Source: Mycolicibacter engbaekii (GTDB taxonomy: Bacteria > Actinomycetota > Actinomycetes > Mycobacteriales > Mycobacteriaceae). Taken from it: a DNA stretch of 64,000 nt. Where the stretch lies: the NCBI RefSeq assembly GCF_002101585.1, contig NZ_LQOT01000040.1, forward strand, positions 1 through 64,000, in the 5' to 3' direction. This document shows positions 1-7,856 of the stretch, piece by piece. The notes beneath the pieces were generated by a model. The model searched no databases. It was not told where the DNA came from and was given only the letters and a program-made list of their open reading frames with translations. The translations under genes and the position numbers were made by a program. Position 1 is the first letter of the stretch, and each line of letters starts with the position of its first letter.

Positions 1-36
1 CCGCAGCGCCCGCCCCCAGAAAGGAACGTCACGCAG

Positions 37-918
37 ATGAGCAGTGCCGCCGTGATCGATTCACCCGAAGTTCTCGCCCAACGCTCGCCGCGCACCCCCC
101 GGGAGCGGCTCCTGCGGACCGTGCTCACTGCTGCGGCCGACAGCCTGGAACCGGTGATGAGCCTGTATCAGCCCTACGTCGAGGGTCTGGAGAACCTGCC
201 GGCCGACGGCCGCTTTCTGCTGGTGGGCAACCACACGCAGGTCCCAGCCGCTGAAATGGTCATGATCCCCTATTTCGTGCGCCAGGCCCTCGGAAAACAG
301 GTGCGCGCCCTGGCCGACCGCCAGTTCGGCAAGGGCGGCAAGCTGCAAGCCGACCTGGTGGCCGCCTACGGCGCCGTCATCGGGTCCCCCGAGGCCGCCG
401 CCGCGCTCATGGAGGCCAACGAGCCGATTCTGGTGTTCCCGGGCGGCGGGCGGGAGATCTCGAAATTCAAGGGCGAGCAGTACCAGCTGCGGTGGGACAA
501 CCGCTACGGCTTCGCCCGCGTGGCCATCGAGCACCAGTACCCGATCGTGACCGCCGCCCTCATCGGCGGGGACGACCTCTACACCAGCATGACCACCCGC
601 GACGGGCTCTACGGCCGGGCCAGCGAGTGGATCAGCCGACGCCTGGACGGCCGGCCCGACATGGCCATGCCGCTGCTGCGCGGTGTCGGCCCCACGCTGT
701 TGCCCCGCGCGCAACGTATGTACCTGCGTTTCGGACCGGCCATCACCACCACCCGGCCCGCGGACACCAGCCCGGACGCCTGGATCGCGCAGGTCAAAGA
801 AGACACTGCGACACAGTTGGAGGCAGATCTGCTCGACCTGCAGAACATCCGTGCCGCCGACCCCTACCGCGCGCTCAATCCGCTGGCGTGGCGCTCAGCT
901 GCTCGGCCGGCATCATGA
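37..918 (+). CDS. PlsC-like lysophospholipid acyltransferase family protein
   Basis: A 293-residue protein that probably transfers an acyl chain to a (lyso)lipid at the membrane face. It shows the acyltransferase block 1 as VGNHTQ near residue 63 (family consensus NHxxxD; here His is kept but Gln/Val replace the usual positions) and the block III-like FPGGGRE near residue 134, followed by a hydrophobic PIVTAALIG stretch. The length and pattern match the actinobacterial acyltransferases of the diacylglycerol/phospholipid type. The ATG is preceded by AAAGGA at a suitable distance. The exact acyl donor and acceptor cannot be told. The gene is followed 63 bases later by a TetR regulator on the same strand. 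Confidence 0.8.
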   Translation: MSSAAVIDSPEVLAQRSPRTPRERLLRTVLTAAADSLEPVMSLYQPYVEGLENLPADGRFLLVGNHTQVPAAEMVMIPYFVRQALGKQVRALADRQFGKGGKLQADLVAAYGAVIGSPEAAAALMEANEPILVFPGGGREISKFKGEQYQLRWDNRYGFARVAIEHQYPIVTAALIGGDDLYTSMTTRDGLYGRASEWISRRLDGRPDMAMPLLRGVGPTLLPRAQRMYLRFGPAITTTRPADTSPDAWIAQVKEDTATQLEADLLDLQNIRAADPYRALNPLAWRSAARPAS

Positions 919-981
919 CCGGGGCCCCGCGGTGTCGTTGCAACGGCCCTCGAACCCGCACCGCTGGCTAGGATTCCCTCG

Positions 982-1545
982 ATGCGAAAACGAGCAGAAC
1001 TACGCGACGAGATCCTCGCCGCGGCTCGCGCAGAGTTTGCCCGCCACGGCCTGGCCGGCGCCCGCATCGACCGGGTGGCCAAAGAAGCCCGGGCAAGCAA
1101 GGAGCGGCTCTACGCCCACTTCGGGGACAAGGAGAACCTGTTCCGCGAAGTGGTCGCCGCCGACACCGCGCAGTTCCTGGGCGCAGTCGTCCCGCGCCCC
1201 GAAGCGCTGCCCGAATTCGTCGGCGACATCTACGATCTCGCCCGCACACATCCCGAACACATCCGCATGATCACCTGGGCGCGGCTGGAGGAGCTAGAAC
1301 TCATCCCGCCCGACCCGGACAAGTTGCCGGCAATCGGGTCCGCCGTCATCGCCGCCGCCCAGGCCAGCGGCCATGTCGATCCCCATTGGGATCCCGACGA
1401 GCTTTTGGTCATGCTTTTCGGCATCGGCATGGCCTGGGCCACCTGGCTGGACCCCAACGCCGCCACCGACAAAGCGGACACCGTCGCAGCACGCCGAGCG
1501 GCCGCCGTCGAAGCCGCTACCCGGCTGATCACCGCGCGCAACTGA
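982..1545 (+). CDS. TetR family transcriptional regulator
   Basis: A 187-residue regulator. The N-terminal helix-turn-helix is typical of TetR proteins (RDEILAAARAEFARHGLAG, then IDRVAKEARASKERLYAHFGDKENLF, residues about 8-56). The C-terminal ligand domain resembles the TetR_C group that ends with a small-residue-rich helix. It lies between the acyltransferase and the PAP2-kinase gene on the same strand, so one of these lipid genes is a plausible target, but no operator palindrome was recognised. Confidence 0.85.
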   Translation: MRKRAELRDEILAAARAEFARHGLAGARIDRVAKEARASKERLYAHFGDKENLFREVVAADTAQFLGAVVPRPEALPEFVGDIYDLARTHPEHIRMITWARLEELELIPPDPDKLPAIGSAVIAAAQASGHVDPHWDPDELLVMLFGIGMAWATWLDPNAATDKADTVAARRAAAVEAATRLITARN

Positions 1546-1657
1546 GGCTCCCCCCACCCCGGTGCGGGAGCATCGGGGGAATTTCTCGATCGCCAAATGG
1601 GTATAGGGCTCCCGGTACGGCGCCTGCGACGGCGCCTCTGGACCCAGGAGCACTGCC

Positions 1658-3175
1658 GTGGCCGACCTAGCGATGACACCGTTTCCCCGCCGCCGTTCCG
1701 GCCTCGAGCAGATCACCGAAGGTCTCGCCGAACTCGACGCCGAGGTGTTCGAGGCGATCGCACATTCGCCGAGCCGGCTGCTCGACACCACCATGCCCGC
1801 GCTGACCCGCGCGGCCGACCACTCCAAACTGTGGCTGGCGCTGGCCGCAGCCATGTCGGTGACCGGTGGCCCGGCCACTCAGCGCGCCGCCGCCCGCGGG
1901 GTGGTCAGCCTGGCGCTCACCAGCCTGGTGACCAACCAGGTGATCAAGCGCATCCAGCCGCGGGAGCGGCCGAACATTCTACTGGTGCCCCTGCTGCGGC
2001 GCGCCCGCCGGCGTCCCCTGTCGAACTCGCTGCCCTCCGGGCACGCCGCGAGCGCAGCGGCGTTCGCCATCGGGGTCGGTCTGGAGAATTCGCTGTTGGG
2101 CCTGCCGGTGGCCGGGCTGGCCGCCCTGGTCGGACTCTCCCGGATCGCCACCGGGGCCCACTACCCCGGTGACGTGCTGGCGGGGTTCAGCATCGGCGCC
2201 TCGATCGCGGTCTTGGGAGCAAAGCTGGTGCCGCCGATAGCCGCCCCGCCGCCACAGCGCGCCACCGCGTTGCGTGTCCCCGCGACCGGGCGCCCCGACG
2301 GAGCCGGCGTGACGTTGGTGGTCAATCCCGAATCGGGCGGCGGGCGCGCCGCCAAGGTGGCAGCGCAGGTGCGCAAAGCCCTGCCGGCCCTGTCCGTCGT
2401 CGAGGTGAACTCGTGCGACGACTTGGCGGAGGCGTTGCGGCGCGCCGCCGATACCGCCGACGTGCTCGCCATCGCCGGGGGCGACGGGTCGGTCGCCACA
2501 GCCGCCCACGTGGCGGTGGAACACGATCTGCCGCTGGCGGTGTTTCCCGGCGGCACACTGAACCACTTCGCCCGCGACATCGGCTGCGACACCACCGCCA
2601 AAACCATCCAGGCGATCGCCGAGGGCAGCCTTTCCCGCGTGGACGTGGTGCGCTTCAACTCGGAGACCACCGTGATCAACACCGCCAGCATCGGCGCGTA
2701 CCCGTCCTTCGTCCGGCGTCGAGACCGGTTGCAGGGCAAGCTCGGCAAGCCGATGGCCAGCGCCTACGCAATGCTGATGACGCTGCGCCGCGAACAGCCC
2801 GTACGTATCGCCTTCGACAACCAGACCGTGCAGACATCGCTGTTCTTTCTCGGCAACTCGGCCTACCAGCCCGACGGCTTCGCGCCGGCGGTGCGGCAGC
2901 GCATGGACGACGGGCTGTTGGACGTGCGCATCCTGGAGAGCGGGCGCCGGTGGTCCACCCTGCGCGTCCTGGGGTCGTTGCTGACCGGACGCCTGCAGCG
3001 CAGCCGGCTCTATCACGAGCTGCGCGTCCCGCAGTTCAGCTTCACCGCAGTCGAGGGACCGTTACCGATCGCTCACGACGGGGAGGCCGACACCGATTGC
3101 ACCCAAGCAGATTTCGCGGTCTGCTATCGCGCCCTGCAGGTGTATCGGCCACTGCCCTTCGCCGGGCGCCGATAG
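1658..3175 (+). CDS. PAP2 phosphatase-diacylglycerol kinase fusion protein
   Basis: A 505-residue two-domain lipid enzyme. Residues about 60-190 are a membrane PAP2 (type 2 phosphatidic acid phosphatase) domain with its three signature motifs: K-x6-RP (near 97), PSGH (near 126) and SR-x5-H-x3-D (near 161), within hydrophobic helices. Residues about 215-500 are a diacylglycerol/sphingosine kinase catalytic domain with VVNPESGGG (near 220), GGDGS (near 273) and FPGGTLNHFARD (near 296). The two halves catalyse opposite reactions on the phosphatidate/diacylglycerol axis. Such fusions occur in actinobacteria. The GTG start follows CCAGGAG. Confidence 0.88.
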   Translation: MADLAMTPFPRRRSGLEQITEGLAELDAEVFEAIAHSPSRLLDTTMPALTRAADHSKLWLALAAAMSVTGGPATQRAAARGVVSLALTSLVTNQVIKRIQPRERPNILLVPLLRRARRRPLSNSLPSGHAASAAAFAIGVGLENSLLGLPVAGLAALVGLSRIATGAHYPGDVLAGFSIGASIAVLGAKLVPPIAAPPPQRATALRVPATGRPDGAGVTLVVNPESGGGRAAKVAAQVRKALPALSVVEVNSCDDLAEALRRAADTADVLAIAGGDGSVATAAHVAVEHDLPLAVFPGGTLNHFARDIGCDTTAKTIQAIAEGSLSRVDVVRFNSETTVINTASIGAYPSFVRRRDRLQGKLGKPMASAYAMLMTLRREQPVRIAFDNQTVQTSLFFLGNSAYQPDGFAPAVRQRMDDGLLDVRILESGRRWSTLRVLGSLLTGRLQRSRLYHELRVPQFSFTAVEGPLPIAHDGEADTDCTQADFAVCYRALQVYRPLPFAGRR

Positions 3176-3180
3176 CCCAC

Positions 3181-4560
3181 TCATCTCGGCGGCTGCAGCA
3201 CTTTCATGGCTGCCCGCAGCACTGGTGCGGGGATGCGATGCTGCATCGCCAACGCGCCGGCGGCCGCCCGGGTGCGCAGCGGTGTACCGCGGCCGAACAT
3301 CCGGTTCAACGGTCCGCCCGACGGCTCGATCTCGACGTGCAGTGGCGGTGTGCCCACCGAAGCGCCCAGCGCTTGAGCTATCACCATCTGCTGAATCTCA
3401 CTGGTCCCCTCGAAGATGGTGTACAGCTTGGCATCTCGGTACCACTTTCCCACCGGGTGGTCGTTGATGTAACCCCATCCGCCCAGGGTCTGCACGGCGC
3501 GCTCGGTGACGCGCACCGCGGTCTCGCTGGCTGCCAGCTTGGCCATCGATCCCTCACCGCGGGAGAACTCGATGCCGCTGGCCGCCATCCACGACGCCCG
3601 CCAGGTCAGCAGCCGCGCGGCATCGACCGCGGTGGCGAGCTCGGCCAGCGGGAAGGCGATGCCCTGGTTGTCGATGATCGGCCCGCCGAAGGCCTCGCGC
3701 CGGGTGGCGTAATCGGTCGCGTATTCCAGTGCGGCACGCGCGATCCCGATCGCCTGTGCAGCCACCATCGGCCGGGTCTGCTCGAAGGTGCTCAGTGTCG
3801 CCGAGTCTGGCCGCACAGCCCCGGCGGCGATCTCGCGGGCTCTGGCGAGTTTGTGGTCGAGCCTGTCCTGCCCGCCGAGCAGATTCTCGCCCGGAATGCG
3901 AACCCCGTCGAACCGCAGTTCTGCGGTGTGGGAGGCCCGGCAACCCAGCTTGTCGAGTTTGCGCACCATTTCCAGCCCGGGCACGCCGCCGGGGACGACG
4001 AACAGTGCCTGGCCGCGGTGGCCCAGCTCCGGGTCGACGACGGCGTTGACCACGTGCACGTTGGCGATTCCGCCGTTGCCGATCCACATCTTGTGCCCGT
4101 CGATGATCCAGTCGTCGCCGTCGCGGCGGGCGGTGGTGCGCAGATTGCGCACGTCGCTACCGCCTTCGGGCTCGGAGATCGCCAGCGCCGCGAGCTTGAG
4201 ATCGCCTGGCGTACCGAAGCATTCGGGCGCCCACTGCAACATCTGTTCTGGGGTTGCGGCCTGTCCGATCGCCGAGAGCGCCAACGCCGGCATCACGATC
4301 GCCAGACCGATTCCGGCGCAGCCCCAGAACAGTTCTTCCATGAACATCGGCAGCGACAGTCCCGTGGCATCGCCGATCAGGTCCCGGTAGAACAGCGGGC
4401 TGTAGAAGCCGCGGGTGGCCGCCTCCTGCAGAACCGGCCACGGAAACTCCTGGCGCTGGTCGTAGTCCAAGGCGACCGGCCGAATGACCGACTCGGCGAA
4501 CTGATGGGCGCGACGGGCCAGATCATGCTGCGCCGCTGTCGGTGTCAGGTCGAAGGCCAT
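3181..4560 (-). CDS. Acyl-CoA dehydrogenase (FadE-like)
   Basis: A 459-residue FAD flavoenzyme that would introduce the alpha,beta double bond in an acyl-CoA. The N-terminal helical domain, the mid-domain (ALAISEPEGGSDVRNL, GHKMWIGNGG) and the C-terminal helical domain with RVTERAVQTLGGWGY and the FEGTSEIQQ motif are all present; the Glu in FEGTSE is where medium-chain family members have the catalytic base. I prefer the ATG at 4560 (MAFDLTP) because GGAACC-type Shine-Dalgarno sequence precedes it, although the frame is open further upstream. It converges on the PAP2-kinase gene with only 5 bases between stops. Substrate unknown. Confidence 0.88.
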   Translation of the reverse strand: MAFDLTPTAAQHDLARRAHQFAESVIRPVALDYDQRQEFPWPVLQEAATRGFYSPLFYRDLIGDATGLSLPMFMEELFWGCAGIGLAIVMPALALSAIGQAATPEQMLQWAPECFGTPGDLKLAALAISEPEGGSDVRNLRTTARRDGDDWIIDGHKMWIGNGGIANVHVVNAVVDPELGHRGQALFVVPGGVPGLEMVRKLDKLGCRASHTAELRFDGVRIPGENLLGGQDRLDHKLARAREIAAGAVRPDSATLSTFEQTRPMVAAQAIGIARAALEYATDYATRREAFGGPIIDNQGIAFPLAELATAVDAARLLTWRASWMAASGIEFSRGEGSMAKLAASETAVRVTERAVQTLGGWGYINDHPVGKWYRDAKLYTIFEGTSEIQQMVIAQALGASVGTPPLHVEIEPSGGPLNRMFGRGTPLRTRAAAGALAMQHRIPAPVLRAAMKVLQPPR

Positions 4561-4615
4561 GGCGGGTTCCTTGCCGTCCTTGCGGCCAGCTGTAGCCGCC
4601 CGTATGGCTGGGATT

Positions 4616-4651
4616 GCCACCCCGACGCCCGCTCAAACGCGTCGGGGTGGC
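4616..4651 (-). terminator. Perfect hairpin downstream of the SRPBCC gene
   Basis: Arms of 13 bases (GCCACCCCGACGC and its exact complement) flank a 10-base loop, starting 10 bases past the stop of the minus-strand gene at 4661. There is no strong T-tract, which is common for mycobacterial terminators. It also lies just upstream of the acyl-CoA dehydrogenase start, so it probably separates the two transcripts. Confidence 0.65.
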
Positions 4652-4660
4652 GCCGCCGCG

Positions 4661-5152
4661 TCAATTCACCGAGGCGACCACGGTGTCGATCTGATTCAGC
4701 GCCGAGGTCGCGCCCTCGACGACACCCATGTCCAACACCTTCTGGAGATCCTCGGCGGAGGCATATGTCCCCACGTATGTCGCGCGGGTTCCACCTTCGT
4801 GCTCGGTGAAGGTGTAGACGTTCCTGGAGGTCGGCATCTGCGGGTCCGGGTTGAAGTCCAGATCGGCGAAGCCGTCGTCGAAGGTGAAGCTCCGCGGCTC
4901 GTCGACGGAGATGATCTGCCAGTATCCGGCGTACTTCTCACCGTCCGGGCCGGTCATGAAGTAGTTCGTGCGGCCGCCGGGAGCGAGGTCGTGGTCGACC
5001 ACGGTCGCGGGAAATGTCGGCGGCCCCCAGACCTTTTCCAGCTGGCGCGGGTCGGCGTAGATCTGCCAGATTCGTTGCACCGGCGCGGCGAAGTCGGCGG
5101 TGATGGTCAAGGTCAGGGTCTCGAGGTCGTGTTGGACGTCGATCACAGGCAT
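4661..5152 (-). CDS. SRPBCC (AHSA1/START-like) domain protein
   Basis: A 163-residue protein of the AHSA1-like SRPBCC fold, which forms a hydrophobic ligand pocket. Recognisable segments are the N-terminal FAAPVQRIWQIYADPRQLEKVWGPP, the central GGRTNYFMTGPDG and the final helix SALNQIDTVVA. The ATG at 5152 is chosen because AGGAG lies 9 bases upstream and starts after the domain boundary otherwise make an odd extension. It overlaps the upstream ArsR-type regulator region (stop at 5164), so the two form an operon. ArsR-SRPBCC pairs are common in actinobacteria; their ligand is generally unknown. Confidence 0.85.
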   Translation of the reverse strand: MPVIDVQHDLETLTLTITADFAAPVQRIWQIYADPRQLEKVWGPPTFPATVVDHDLAPGGRTNYFMTGPDGEKYAGYWQIISVDEPRSFTFDDGFADLDFNPDPQMPTSRNVYTFTEHEGGTRATYVGTYASAEDLQKVLDMGVVEGATSALNQIDTVVASVN

Positions 5153-5163
5153 GGTGCGCGCTC

Positions 5164-5496
5164 CTAGCTCTCTTCGGATGAGATGAGTTCGTCGATACGC
5201 GCGATGCGACCACGCCACACCTGTTCCAACTCGGTGAGCATGGACGCCACCGAGCGCACCGCGGCGACGTCACCGCGGGCCAACTGCTCACGGCCGCTGC
5301 GGCGCTTGGTGAGCAGGCCCGACTTCTCCAACACGGCGACGTGTTTCTGCACCGCGGCGAAGCTCATCTCGTAGCTCACCGCGAGTTCGGAAACCGAGTG
5401 CTCGCCGGCGAGAACCCGGCGCATGATGTCCCGCCGGGTGCGGTCGGCAAGCGCGTGGAACAGGGCGTCCACCTTGTCGTCGTCGAGCGTGATCAC
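5164..5496 (-). CDS. ArsR-family winged-helix regulator
   Basis: A 110-residue regulator with the ArsR winged helix: FHALADRTRRDIMRRVLAG, SVSELAVSYEMSFAAVQKHVAVLEKSGLL, and the wing RRSGREQL. It lacks metal-binding cysteines, so it is probably not a metal sensor. I choose the GTG at 5496 (VITLDDDKVD); an upstream TTG at 5511 is in frame but lies inside the palindromic operator. The GTG-start transcript may be nearly leaderless. It is the first gene of a pair with the SRPBCC gene and very likely represses its own promoter. Confidence 0.85.
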   Translation of the reverse strand: MITLDDDKVDALFHALADRTRRDIMRRVLAGEHSVSELAVSYEMSFAAVQKHVAVLEKSGLLTKRRSGREQLARGDVAAVRSVASMLTELEQVWRGRIARIDELISSEES

Positions 5497-5505
5497 CCGC
5501 CAATC

Positions 5506-5525
5506 GTACAACCATTTGGTTGTAC
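5506..5525. promoter_or_regulatory. 20-bp palindromic operator (gtacaaccatttggttgtac)
   Basis: Two 9-base arms GTACAACCA/TGGTTGTAC are separated by two bases. The palindrome ends 10 bases upstream of the chosen GTG start of the ArsR regulator, in the position of a core promoter, so it is a strong candidate for an autorepressor site. Confidence 0.75.
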
Positions 5526-5559
5526 GTTGTCAAGGTCGGCCGATTGAGCCCTGCTCGGG

Positions 5560-6540
5560 TCAGACCAGCGGGAACCAGTAGTCCAGGGTGTCCTCCACCC
5601 CGCCCCAGTCCAGGCCCATCCAGTCGGTGAAGAAGTCTTCGATCTTTCCGAAGCCGGCGTACACCATCTCCACGAGCGAGTTGAACAGACTGATCCACCA
5701 GCCGCTGTCGGTCAACCCGTTGCCAAATGCGGTGATCCAGGCGCTGAACTGATCGATCTCGCCCGAGATACCGATGTTGGTGATCAAGCCGTCAACGGTG
5801 ACGGTGTGATCGGCGACCTGCTCCGGGGTCAGCCCCAGATACATCACATGTCCCCAGAACGTCCCGAGGATGGAGGCCGATGTGTAGTCCGAGACGGGGT
5901 CGCCGGGGAAGGTGTATGTGGTGGTGGTGAAGGCGTCGTTGGGCGTCTGGTTGCCGAACAGCAGCGAGGGATCGTTGGACAGCGACAGCTCGCCTTCGCT
6001 GTTGGGCCAGATGCCGTTGGCATCCGACGGGCTGCCGATGAACACGAAGTGCAACGCCTCCGGGTCCACGCCGTCGTGCGCCAGCTGCGCCATCGCGATC
6101 GAGCCGGCCGTGGCGCCCTGCGAGTACCCGAAGATCCACAACGGGTTGTCGGCGTCGTAGGCGTCGGGATTGGCGTTCAGTTCGGCGTGCACCGCCCGGA
6201 CGATCTCGGCGGCACCGGCGAAACTGCTGTAGCCCTGCAGGAACAGTTGCGGCGTGGTCAGCACCCGCAGCGGACCGTCGCAGTCGCCGCCGCTGATGAA
6301 ACACACCGTCGGGTCGTCGCCGGCGTCGAACCCCAGCGGCTGCAGGAACAGATCGGCCGCGGTTTGGGCGAATGTCGCCGACGGGGTGGGCATCATGGTG
6401 CCGCCGACGAAGATCGCGGTGTCCGACAGCAGGGCTATGCGGGGTGCATGCGTTGCCTGGGCGACAGGGGTTCCCACGACACCGGCGGCCAACAGGCCGG
6501 CGGCGACGAACGGCGCCAGAGCTTTCCGTGGTTGCATCAT
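5560..6540 (-). CDS. Secreted PE-PPE-domain serine hydrolase, paralogue 1
   Basis: A 326-residue exported protein. A Sec signal peptide (MMQPRKALAPFVAAGLLAAGV, cleavage near AQA) precedes a PE-PPE C-terminal domain (PF08237 type), an alpha/beta serine hydrolase with the nucleophile motif GYSQG. Other shared blocks are FAQTAADLFLQPLGFD and MYLGLTPEQVADHTV. The start at 6540 follows GGGGAG; an ATG three bases downstream is equally possible. No PE or PPE N-terminal domain is present. A close paralogue lies inverted at 12444-13424 and a more distant one at 22745-23722. The family includes esterase-like enzymes acting on cell-envelope lipids; the substrate here is unknown. Confidence 0.85.
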   Translation of the reverse strand: MMQPRKALAPFVAAGLLAAGVVGTPVAQATHAPRIALLSDTAIFVGGTMMPTPSATFAQTAADLFLQPLGFDAGDDPTVCFISGGDCDGPLRVLTTPQLFLQGYSSFAGAAEIVRAVHAELNANPDAYDADNPLWIFGYSQGATAGSIAMAQLAHDGVDPEALHFVFIGSPSDANGIWPNSEGELSLSNDPSLLFGNQTPNDAFTTTTYTFPGDPVSDYTSASILGTFWGHVMYLGLTPEQVADHTVTVDGLITNIGISGEIDQFSAWITAFGNGLTDSGWWISLFNSLVEMVYAGFGKIEDFFTDWMGLDWGGVEDTLDYWFPLV

Positions 6541-6648
6541 CCGCACTCCCCGCGACACCTAGATAAATACTCAGGAAACCTTAAAAGGCGACTGTGGCGA
6601 TCATGACAGGGTCGCCCTAGCTGCGTCAACGCGGCGGCGCCGAGTCGC

Positions 6649-7839
6649 TCAGGCGGGGACGAGCCGCACCGGCAGGTGCCGGTGACGGCGAATGATGTTG
6701 TTGACCGCCCAGGCCGGTTCGCCGGTCAGCTCGATGCGGTCGACAAGCTCGATCAGGGCTGTCAGGACGGCCGCGGTCTCCAGCCGGGCCAAGCCCTGCC
6801 CGGCGCACGCGTGCGCGCCGTTGCCGAACCCGATGTGGCGTCCCGCATCGTTACGAATGTCGAAGACATCCGGGGCATTCCATTCGCGTTCGTCGCGGTT
6901 GGCCGAGGCGTAGATCAGCAGGACCCGAGCGCCCGCGGGCAGGCCGATGCCGGCGACCTCGTGGCTGTGCGCCGCTTTGCGGGTGAAGGCCCGCAACGGT
7001 GACTCGAAGCGCACCACCTCGTTGACCGCGTTGGGGATCAGCGTCGGGTCGGCCTTGAGCAGCGCCCACTGATCCGGGTGGGTGGCAAACAGGTGGATCG
7101 CGCTGGCGATGGCGCTGATCGTGGTGTCCAGCGACGGCCCGAGGTAGTCGATCAGCAGCGGCGCCACCTCTTCGAGGCCCAGTGCGCCTTCGTCGACGAA
7201 GCCGAGCAGGTCGTGGGCCATGCTGTCGGGCAGCACGTCGCGGCGGGCAGCGATCCGGCGGGCGAAGCGCAGCATCTGCAGGCTGCGGGGTATGGCTTTG
7301 GCGGCCTGCCAGTTGAGGGGCCCCAGGACATCGAATGTCGCTGCCGCCCAGTCCAGTAGATGGTCGCGTTGATCGTGTGGCCAGCCCACCAGGTCGGGCA
7401 CGAAGGCCAGCGGCAGCGCGGTGGCGAGATCGGCGACCGCATCGATGTCTCCGCGGTGCACGGCGCGCTCGACGATGTTGCGGGCCCGCTGACCGACGCT
7501 GTCGCTCAGGGCGCGCAGCGCTCGGGGCATCATCCGGTGGGCAAGGAGTTTGCGCCGCCGGTCGTGTTCGGCGCCGTCGCTGTTGAGGGTGGTGCCTCGG
7601 GAGAGGCGATTGGTGGGCGGGTTGATCGCGACCCCGTGCCCGGACCTGTAGAGCGCGTCGTTGCGCAGCGCGGCCTTGCATTCGGCATATCGCGGCAGGG
7701 CGTAGAGCCGCTGCCGCGGCAGCCAGACCACGGGGCCGAGATCGCGCAACGCCCGGTAGTGCGGATAGGGGTCGAGGATCGCCGACCGGCTGTAGAGGCT
7801 GCGCCGGTACACCGGTACGTCCCTGGAGCGAGCGGGCAC
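6649..7839 (-). CDS. Cytochrome P450
   Basis: A 396-residue haem monooxygenase. It has the haem-ligand loop FGNGAHACAGQG with the axial Cys at residue 345, the K-helix ExxR (EVVR) and an I-helix region (LGPSLDTTISAIASAI) in which the usual acid-alcohol pair is replaced by D-T-T. The GTG at 7839 is preferred because AGGAA lies 9 bases upstream; longer starts would overlap the preceding hydroxylase gene more deeply. It is the last gene of the aromatic-degradation operon and probably performs an additional oxidation of the same substrate or of a side chain. CYP subfamily not assigned. Confidence 0.87.
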   Translation of the reverse strand: MPARSRDVPVYRRSLYSRSAILDPYPHYRALRDLGPVVWLPRQRLYALPRYAECKAALRNDALYRSGHGVAINPPTNRLSRGTTLNSDGAEHDRRRKLLAHRMMPRALRALSDSVGQRARNIVERAVHRGDIDAVADLATALPLAFVPDLVGWPHDQRDHLLDWAAATFDVLGPLNWQAAKAIPRSLQMLRFARRIAARRDVLPDSMAHDLLGFVDEGALGLEEVAPLLIDYLGPSLDTTISAIASAIHLFATHPDQWALLKADPTLIPNAVNEVVRFESPLRAFTRKAAHSHEVAGIGLPAGARVLLIYASANRDEREWNAPDVFDIRNDAGRHIGFGNGAHACAGQGLARLETAAVLTALIELVDRIELTGEPAWAVNNIIRRHRHLPVRLVPA

Positions 7840-7856
7840 AGTGTGGTTCCTATTCG

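Noticed and set aside
2413..4809. Long open frame (about 798 codons) across the end of the PAP2-kinase gene and the acyl-CoA dehydrogenase
   Set aside because: It has Arg/His/Pro-rich composition typical of out-of-frame high-GC sequence, no domains, and overlaps two genes with clear motifs.
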